Below, piece after piece: positions 57,319 through 64,000 of a stretch of 64,000 nt of DNA. The stretch spans positions 558,001 through 622,000 of the forward strand of contig JAJTWR010000479.1 in the NCBI GenBank assembly GCA_021613335.1, in the 5' to 3' direction. Made by a program: the position numbers and the translations under genes. Positions within the stretch are counted from its first letter, which is position 1, and every line of letters begins with the position of its first letter. Source of the stretch: Whitmania pigra. Its lineage: Eukaryota; Annelida; Clitellata; Hirudinida; Haemopidae. The notes beneath the pieces are model-generated. The model was not told the origin of the DNA, did no database searches, and worked only from the letters and a program-made list of their open reading frames with translations.

Positions 57319-57371
57319 AATATCTAAAGAACAATTAAAAATATTTGAATTAATAATCAAAAATGATGAAT

Positions 57372-57796
57372 AATTATAGGTTTAAAATATCAGGGCTATT
57401 TAATAAACTGTAGTGTTAATATTTTTCAGCATTGGACGCAAACTGATCCGATAATTCTGTTTACAAAATAGATATGATGAATTAATTTCCTGCCAAAGAT
57501 CTCTTGATTTTTTTACTAGAATATTTTCGAAATTCCGAGATTGGACGGTTATGCTTTTTAGAAAGAATTACGAAGATTAAAAGTTTTTAAAATGAAATGA
57601 AAAATAAAGAATAAGGTAGAAAATTATACCAGATAACATCAATTCCAAGAAATATATTTTTAAAACTTGTCAAACCAAATTTATCGATTCAAATATCCGC
57701 CTTTTTTACAGTAGGCATAATGTTTAGTAGCTAAAAGTTTACTATTTTAGCGGATTCTTAAAGATGCAAAATCCCTAATCAAACAACGGTTATTCA
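57372..57796. other. AT-rich gap before hsdM
   Basis: About 425 bases with no supported gene. Short open stretches near 57500-57600 look like debris. The promoter of the restriction-modification operon is presumably in the last 100 bases, but no box stands out. Confidence 0.4.
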
Positions 57797-59346
57797 ATGT
57801 CAGAAGAACAGAAGAAAATATTAGAACAACAGCTCTGGAATATAGCCAATACATTACGTGGAAAAATGAATGCAGATGAATTCCGAGATTATATTTTGGG
57901 ATTTATTTTTTATAAATATTTAGCTGAAAAAATGGAAATTTATGCAAATTCCATTTTAGAAGAAGATCAAATCCAATTCAGAGACATTAAAGAAGATACC
58001 CCTAAAGGTTTAGAATATATTGAAGCGATTCGAGAAGAAGCCTTGGAAACACTGGGCTATTTCTTAAAACCTTCGGAACTATTTAGCGAAATCACCAAAA
58101 GAGGCGATGACAATTTTATTCTTGAAGATTTACAAAAAATTCTAACCAATATCCAATTCAGTACAATGGGAACACAAAGTGAAGAGGACTTTGAGGACTT
58201 ATTCTCTGATATGGATTTGAATAGTAACAATCTGGGTAGAACGGCCGATGCTAGAAATGCGCTTATCGTAAAAGTTCTGAAGCATCTGGATGAAATTGAC
58301 TTCAAACTTAATGCTACAGAATTAGATGTATTAGGTGATGCTTATGAGTATTTGATCGGTCAGTTTGCGAGCGGTGCAGGAAAAAAGGCGGGCGAATTTT
58401 ATACCCCTCAAGAAGTATCCAAAATTCTGGCAAAAATTGTTACAACAGGTAAAAACCGTTTAAAATCCGTATATGACCCAACTTGTGGTTCGGGTTCTTT
58501 ATTACTGCGTGTTGCAAGAGAAGTAAAAGATGTCAATAATTTTTACGGACAAGAAATGAACCGCACAACGTACAATCTTGCCCGAATGAATATGATATTG
58601 CATGGAGTGCATTACCGTCAGTTCGATATTAAACAGGAAGATACACTAACACCCACAGCATTTGAACGATATGCCGTTTGAAGCGATTGTAGCAAATCCT
58701 CCTTTTTCAGCGAAATGGAGCGCCAATCCATTATTTTTAAATGATGACCGTTTTAGCCAATATGGAAAATTAGCTCCTTCAAGCAAAGCTGATTTTGCAT
58801 TTGTGCAACACATGATTTATCATTTGGCAGAGAATGGAACAATGGCTATTGTTCTGCCTCATGGTGTGCTGTTTCGTGGAGCAGCAGAATTACACATCCG
58901 TAAATACCTGATTGAACAGAAAAATTACTTGGATGCAGTCATCGGCTTGCCTGCCAATATTTTCTACGGAACAAGTATACCGACTTGTATTCTGGTATTT
59001 AAAAAAGTGTAAGGGAGATCCTGACCATATCTTGTTTATCGATGCCAGTAAGGAATTCGAGAAAGTAAAGAACCAAAATATGTTACGGGAAGAACATATT
59101 GATAAGATTGTGGAAACCTACCGTAACAGAACGACTATTGAAAAATACAGTCACTTAGCTACTTTAAAAGAAGTTGAAGAGAATGACTATAACCTCAATA
59201 TTCCTCGCTACGTAGATACGTTTGAAGCCGAAGAAGAAATCGATATCCAAGCCGTAATGCAGGAAATCAAATCTTTAGAAGCAAAGCGAGCGGAACTGGA
59301 CAAAGAAATTGATGTGTACTTCAAAGAATTGGGACTTGTTTTTTAA
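57797..59346 (+). CDS. hsdM: Type I DNA methyltransferase subunit, two frameshifts
   Basis: Three overlapping frames (57797-58681, 58662-59012, 58912-59346) make one HsdM of about 515 residues. The HsdM N-terminal domain (LWNIANTLRGKMNADEF), the SAM motif DPTCGSGSLLLRVA after FYTPQEVSKILAKIV, and the catalytic ANPPFSAKW (NPPF, N6-adenine methylation) are present. The frame is broken by an extra C in CCC at 58652-58654 and an extra base near 59007, just after an A6 run. Both look like single insertions. With HsdS it methylates the target; with HsdR it would restrict. HsdR is not in the window. As written, translation would stop after 294 residues. Confidence 0.9.
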
Positions 59347-59393
59347 TTTTTTACATCCTTAATGTTTTTACTAACGAAAATTGAATCATCGAG

Positions 59394-60628
59394 ATGATAA
59401 ATAAAAAATTAAAAGTAGGTAACGTTCCTAATAAGGAATTTCTTCAAAATCCATTACGCCAAATTGAGATTTCCAGGGTTTGAGGGGAGTGGAAAGTTAA
59501 GAAGTTGGAGGAGATTGCGACTTTTTATTCGGGTGGAACTCCATTAACTTCAAAAAGGAATATTTTGATGGAGATATACCGTTTGTTCGTTCTGGCGAGA
59601 TTAATTCTGATAAAACAGAACAATTTATTAGTGAATTAGGGTTAAAGAACTCTTCTGCAAAGATGGTCGAGATAGGCAACATTCTGTATGCACTATATGG
59701 AGCAACAAGTGGAGAAGTTGGAATCAGTAAAATAAAAGGTGCAATCAATCAGGCAGTACTTTGTATTAAATCAACCGAAAATCATTATTTTCTTTACTCA
59801 TATTTATCCTTTAAAAAAGAAACTATAACAAAAACGTATTTACAAGGCGGACAAGGAAATTTATCAGCGGAGATTGTAAAGCAAATAGAACTGTCAATTC
59901 CAACAATTAAAGAACAGTCTAAAATATCTGATTTTCTCTCACTCATTGACGATAGGATTGCAACCCAAAACAAAATAATTGAGGAGTTGAAGTTATTAAA
60001 GAATACGCTTAGTAAGAAACTGTTCTTACGTCAATTGAGATATAGAAATGATAATGGAAATTTTTTTCAGAACTGGGAGATTAAGAAACTAAAAGATGTC
60101 TGTCAAATAATTGGAGGAGGTACGCCAGAAACTAATAAGACGGAATATTGGAATGGAAATATACAGTGGTTTACACCAACTGAAATAAAATCAAATTTTG
60201 TTTCTAAAAGCGAAAGAACTATATCTCATTTAGGCTTAAAAAATTCGTCCGCAAAACTTTTACCGAAAGGTACTATATTACTAACTACAAGAGCTACAAT
60301 AGGAGAAGTGTCAATTGCACTTGAAGAATGTACTACTAATCAAGGATTTCAATCTTTAATTGTAAAAGAAAACTACAATAATATATTTCTTTTTAATTGG
60401 TTGAAAGTTAATAAATATGAATTGGAAAAACGAGCAAACGGATCTACGTTCGCAGAAATCAGTAAGTCGGAAATCGAAAAAATTCAAATCAATGTTCCTG
60501 ATATCAAAGAACAAACTAAAATAGCTAATTCTCTTTCATCAATTGATATAAAAATTGATCTTGAAGTTGAGTTTTTACAAAAATTAAAAGAACAGAAGAA
60601 ATACTTGTTAGTTAATTTGTTTATATAA
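59394..60628 (+). CDS. hsdS: Type I specificity subunit, forward copy, frameshifted near the start
   Basis: About 410 residues with two target-recognition domains (TRDs). TRD1 starts at LRFPGF (59466) and covers FYSGGTPLTS and ALYGATSGEVGIS. The central conserved helix SLIDDRIATQNKIIEELK (59941-59994) is followed by TRD2 (IIGGGTPETNKTEYW), then the closing helix and LLVNLFI. Three indels lie between 59450 and 59565, including one missing G in GAGGGGAGTGG and one missing A in TCAAAAAGG. From 59663 on, the frame is clean. It is the copy next to hsdM and so presumably the expressed one. The stop TAA interlocks with the stop of the opposing segment. Confidence 0.9.
59461..59481 (+). repeat. Inverted repeat IR1, left copy (TRD1 start)
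   Basis: AAATTGAGATTTCCAGGGTTT, the LRFPGF codons of the forward hsdS. It matches, inverted, 62884-62904 with 19 of 21 bases identical. Confidence 0.6.
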
Positions 60629-61183
60629 AAATGTTAGCTAAAAGGTATTGTTTTTGCTTAATCAGCAATCTTTGAATTTCAGATTCCATTTTTGTTTTTT
60701 CGTCAATACTTGATAATATATTTGAAATTTGATTTTGATTATGGGAATCTGGAAAAGATATTTCCATTGATTCAATTTCAGAAATGTAATGTCTTTTATG
60801 TTCATTAGATGATAAATTTAAAAAGGATAAATATTCAAATATAAATTTCAAATTTACATTTGGTTTAGCTGTCAAAATTTTAATTGCTGATGACTTTACT
60901 TTAAACGGGAAATTCACAAACTTAATATCCATTGTAAAATCATCAAAAATTATGCATTCCCCTTTATTGTAAACCCCGAACAATTCATCCGTATATCCTA
61001 ATATAAAAGCTTTGTTTGCGGTCAAAACTGGAGTCAAGGAAGAATCAGGAGAATAATCAGTACTTGTAACTAAATATTTGTTTGGCTGCTCGTAGTTTAA
61101 AAGTTCCTTAACTTGAACTAATTCATTTTCTTCATTTAATATCTGTGTATAAAGTTGATAGCGAATCGTATTCACTCAGGAAA
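60621..61183 (-). pseudogene. hsdS: Silent hsdS segment, one TRD (minus strand)
   Basis: The open frame 60621-61175 encodes a single TRD2-type module (NTIRYQLYTQILNEENELVQ, FIFEYLSFLNLSSNEH, ISNILSSIDEKTKMESEIQ) ending LLANIFI. Just upstream the minus strand reads PLIKDLIS, the central conserved helix, then a stop. It has no promoter or first TRD, so it is a storage cassette. Its stop TAA overlaps the forward hsdS stop head-on within TTATATAA. Confidence 0.85.
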
Positions 61184-61743
61184 TTAAATCCTTAATTAAA
61201 GGACTTTGTCAAAAACTAATTTTAAATCAAGTACCAAATAAGAAAATAAGTAATTGTGTTTCTTGCTATTCGTCATCGTTAACAGAATCCGATGTAATTG
61301 ATAAAAATGGAATTTATCCGGTTTATGGAGCCACTGGAATTATTTCGTTTACGGAAAATTACCAAATTAATGAAGATGCAGTTTTAATAATTAAAGATGG
61401 TTCTGGGGTTGGAAAGGTTCAATTTGGAGCGGGTAAATTTTCGATTATTGGTACTCTAAACTATTTAACTTCCAAAACGAAAATTAACTTAAGATACATT
61501 TTCTTCTGTTTAAAATTCTTCAACTTTGAAAAATACAAAGTTGGTTCAGGAATTCCACATATTTATTTCAAAGACTATGGGCAAGCTTTTATCTATTGTC
61601 CTTCTTTGGAAGAACAAATTGAAATAGAAAGGTTATTATCTTCTATTGATGAAAAAATAAAAACTGAAAAAACTTTACTGCAAAAGTATGAAATACAGAA
61701 AAAGCACCTACTACAAAACTGTTTATATAAATATGTTTTGTAG
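61177..61743 (+). pseudogene. hsdS: Silent hsdS segment, one TRD (plus strand)
   Basis: Open from EIKSLIKGLCQKL (the central helix) through a TRD2-type module (GIYPVYGATGIISF, LIIKDGSGVGKVQFG, GSGIPHIYFKDY) to the closing helix LLSSIDEKIKTEKTLLQ. There is no start codon. The family ending LLQNLFI-stop would fall at 61728-61730. A missing C (AACTGTTT for AACCTGTTT) moves the frame, so it runs on to TAG at 61741. It is back to back with the minus-strand segment to its left, sharing the palindromic crossover region. Confidence 0.85.
61190..61205 (+). repeat. Crossover-site inverted repeat IR2, left copy
   Basis: CCTTAATTAAAGGACT. Its core CCTTAATTAAAGG is nearly palindromic and codes LIKG on the plus strand and LIKD on the minus strand, linking two divergent TRD segments. 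The identical 16-mer occurs inverted at 62354-62369. Confidence 0.75.
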
Positions 61744-62353
61744 CAAGAATGCTTTTCAGATTGATATTTTTTAAAATATTTTTCTCTGTTTGGAGCTTTT
61801 GGTCAATGCTTAATAAAAATCGAGCAATAGTAATTTGTTCTTTTGGGCTAGGCAATGAGATTGTTAATTTCATTAATCCAATTTTAGACATATTATATCG
61901 AGTACTCCCTTGGGCTAATTTAACTATTTCATTTCTAAATACGGAACTTCTAAACAGGTAACTTGCAAAAAGCGGATTTAGAACTTGAAGTGAGAACGGT
62001 CTATATCCAAAACAAAAACTATTTAGATACATTTCATTCACTGCATCTAATAAGACCGAGGACATTCCTATTTCATCAGGAGTTTCAGATGATATGGTAA
62101 AAAAAATATCACCATACTTCACACTGTTCTGATTTTCATTTTGTGCAATTTCTACAAATCCGCATTTTTCTATTTGAACTTTGGAAGAGTCAAAGATCTG
62201 TTTGTATTGAATATAAGGTATGCCTTTCCCAAAATCCTCTTTAGTTTTTCCAGATAGACCATTAAAAGTATCGCCCATTTCTCCCAAACTCTTCACTTTC
62301 CATTCGTCAGTAAATTCCTTAAATCTAATTTTCTGAGAAAATATCTTTTACTT

Positions 62354-62369
62354 AGTCCTTTAATTAAGG
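62354..62369 (-). repeat. Crossover-site inverted repeat IR2, right copy
   Basis: Reads CCTTAATTAAAGGACT on the minus strand, identical to 61190-61205 on the plus strand. It lies in the central conserved helix of the reverse hsdS. Inversion between the two would exchange the TRD2 modules of the plus cassette and the reverse hsdS. Confidence 0.75.
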
Positions 62370-62883
62370 TTTCTAATTGTTCAATTATTTTGTTTGTGGG
62401 TTGCCAATCTCTCGTCTATAGAGACAAAAAGGATGCTATTCTTTTTTGTTCTGCAATAGAAGGAGTACTGAATTTTGTTGATTTTAAAATGTTATTATAT
62501 AACCTCTGAATAGTCCCTCCTTCTGTATTGTATTTCACAATTTGTAAGATGTAATACAAAAAATCATTAATGGTGTTTGTATTGTCATTATCAATCCAAA
62601 CAATATTAGAATCTTGATAATATGCTTCTTCTCCATTGTATACAACAGTTCTTCCAATTGTTCCTGCAGCAGAAATTAAAATATCTCCTCTTTTAGGAAA
62701 TGAAAACCTTTTTCTATAATCTATATATAATTCCTTAGAAATAAACGCATCAGCTTCTTTGCCAAATGAACCAATCTTAAAAAAAGGAATTTCTCCAATT
62801 GTCGATGTCTGTTCATTAAAGATTCTCCTACACATTTTTACATCTCCAACTTCCCCCAACTTCTTAGTTTCCCACTCTTCAGT

Positions 62884-62904
62884 AAACCCCGGAAATCTCA
62901 AATT
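62884..62904 (-). repeat. Inverted repeat IR1, right copy (TRD1 start)
   Basis: Minus strand AATTTGAGATTTCCGGGGTTT, the LRFPGF codons of the reverse hsdS. It pairs with 59461-59481. Confidence 0.6.
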
Positions 62905-63029
62905 AGGAACATCGGGATTACAAATCTCTTTAATGCAGATTGAGGAGAGCTTTATCCTCCGATTGAAATACTAACTCATTTAATTCCTTTCTCCTTCCTT
63001 TGTCATTTTAAATATTTAATTCAAATAAA

Positions 63030-63954
63030 ATGAACAAAAAACAACTCTCAGAAGTGATTGATCTATGGAAAATAGACAAAAAGCAGTATGTGAAAAAGTC
63101 AAGTTTCTCAGTTTATACGCTATTGGTTGAAAATCATCTGCTACCTAATTTCGGCAATAAATTTGCAATTGAAGAAGCCGATGTCCAAAGCTTTGTATTC
63201 CAAAAGTTAGAAACAGGTTTAAGTCATAAAACAATTAAAGACATTTTAATTGTTCTGAAAATGATTCTAAAATTCGGAGCTAAAAACAAATGGTTGCATT
63301 ATACCCCATTTGATATTCAGTTTCCTACCGAAAGAGAAAAGCATAATATTGAAGTGCTTACCAAAATTGATCAAAAAAAAATAATGAACTATATACAAGA
63401 GCATTTTACATTTAGGAATTTAGGCGTATATATATGTTTGAGTGCAGGCATGCGTATTGGCGAAATCTGTGCGTTGACTTGGGAAGATATCGATACAGAT
63501 AATGGAATTATCAGTGTTAATAGAACAATCCAACGGATATATGTTATAGAAGATGGAATTCGTAGAACGGAATTGATTCTGGACACTCCGAAAACTAAAA
63601 ATTCTATTCGTGAAATTCCGATAAGTAAAGATTTATTACGGATATTGAAGCCCTTTAAAAAAATAGTGAACCCTTCGTTTTTTGTATTGACAAACGATGC
63701 TAAACCCACGGAACCCAGAACCTACAGAAGCTATTACAAGAACTTAATGGCAGCATTAAAAATGCCTGAGCTTAAATTTCACGGGTTAAGACATAGTTTC
63801 CGCAACCCGATGTATTGAAAGTAACTGTGATTATAAAACGGTAAGTGTGCTATTAGGACACTCTAATATCAGTACAACCCTAAACCTTTATGTTCATCCC
63901 AATATGGAACAAAAGAAAAAAGCTATTGAGCAGATGTTTAAGGCGCTTAGATAA
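63030..63954 (+). CDS. Tyrosine recombinase, one frameshift
   Basis: About 307 residues. A SAM-like N-terminal core-binding domain (YTLLVENHLLPNFG...) precedes the catalytic domain: first Arg in SAGMRIGEICALTWED, then HGLRHSF (H-x-x-R), LGHSNISTTLNLY (His and the Tyr nucleophile). An extra C at 63800/63801 (TTTCCGCAACC) breaks the frame. The ORF from 63030 stops at 63818, and the last block follows in the other frame to TAA 63952-63954. Placed directly beside the hsdS array, it is the likely enzyme for hsdS inversion. As written it lacks the catalytic Tyr. The last 46 bases of the window hold nothing. Confidence 0.88.
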
Positions 63955-64000
63955 GTTTTAGATTATGGATTAGGAGAGCAATTTTATTTTGTTAAATTTG

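Larger units (their letters stand above)
61723..62904 (-). pseudogene. hsdS: Second hsdS with two TRDs, minus strand, frameshifted
   Basis: TRD1 lies at 62416-62901 (LRFPGFTEEWETKKLGE, IPFFKIGSFGKE, LISAAGTIGRTVVYN). The central helix is near 62340-62425 (DERLAT, IIEQLETLIKG across frames). TRD2 is at 61643-62296 (FTDEWKVKSLGEMGD, PYIQYKQIF, LAQGSTRYNMSKIG). Apparent indels are a lost A near 62416, an extra C near 62398, a lost A near 62345 and one near the C-terminus. The family end LLQNIFI-stop would be at 61723. No start codon or promoter precedes TRD1, so it should be silent until inversion brings it behind hsdM. Confidence 0.85.

Noticed and set aside
61749..61961. Plus-strand ORF inside the reverse hsdS
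   Set aside because: It is the complement of TRD2 coding sequence, which has clear HsdS motifs on the minus strand.

Overview
The window is from a low-GC member of the Bacteroidota, most likely Sphingobacteriales-like. The evidence is a type IX secretion (T9SS) type-B sorting domain, a PorP/SprF partner, a type III glutamine synthetase, type B ribosomal protein L31, lipoproteins with FAAC and FSSC lipoboxes, and a Bacteroidota-type GlmU-like sugar nucleotidyltransferase. No tRNA, rRNA or CRISPR array was seen.

Bases 1-17,008 are ordinary chromosome with intact genes: an outer-membrane barrel end, a di-haem peroxidase, a C1B peptidase, gatB, a thioredoxin-fold lipoprotein, a PhoB/OmpR-type regulator with an 11-bp direct-repeat box in front, rpmE2 with a leader hairpin, a GlmU-like protein, tpiA, prmA, an Mpl-like ligase, a conserved minus-strand protein, the glycogen pair glgA-glgC and a flavodoxin-fold oxidoreductase. 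A decayed gene (6530-6850), a dispersed hairpin repeat, a MITE-like element with ends matching an IS elsewhere in the window, and operator-like dyads fill the gaps.

Bases 18,119-43,641 are best read as one giant gene of about 8,500 codons. It encodes a signal peptide, 13 LamG domains interleaved with about 23 FN3 domains, about 29 YDG domains arranged as a 1.51-kb six-domain super-repeat, MBG and cadherin/Ig-like domains and a C-terminal T9SS type-B sorting domain. A PorP/SprF gene follows 4 bp later. As given, the gene is cut by more than 20 one- or two-base indels, concentrated in the near-identical repeats. I consider consensus error in repeats likely, but real decay cannot be excluded.

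Bases 44,540-49,908 return to core-type genes: an SCO1/SenC lipoprotein overlapping a cytochrome c lipoprotein, an IS1595-type insertion sequence and glnN.

Bases 49,909-57,796 are an accessory scar zone. It holds IS481-type transposase debris, two 772-bp direct repeats, the 3' tails of an S24 repressor gene and an SRAP gene, an S24 peptidase gene lacking its helix-turn-helix, a lipoprotein with a hydrophobic Gly/Ala-rich core, a frameshifted polysaccharide flippase and a truncated ADP-ribosylglycohydrolase.

Bases 57,797-63,954 carry a type I restriction-modification locus built for DNA inversion: hsdM, one forward hsdS, three further specificity segments in alternating orientation (six target-recognition domains in all), inverted repeats at the domain boundaries, and a tyrosine recombinase. 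No hsdR lies in the window. Several of these genes are also frameshifted.
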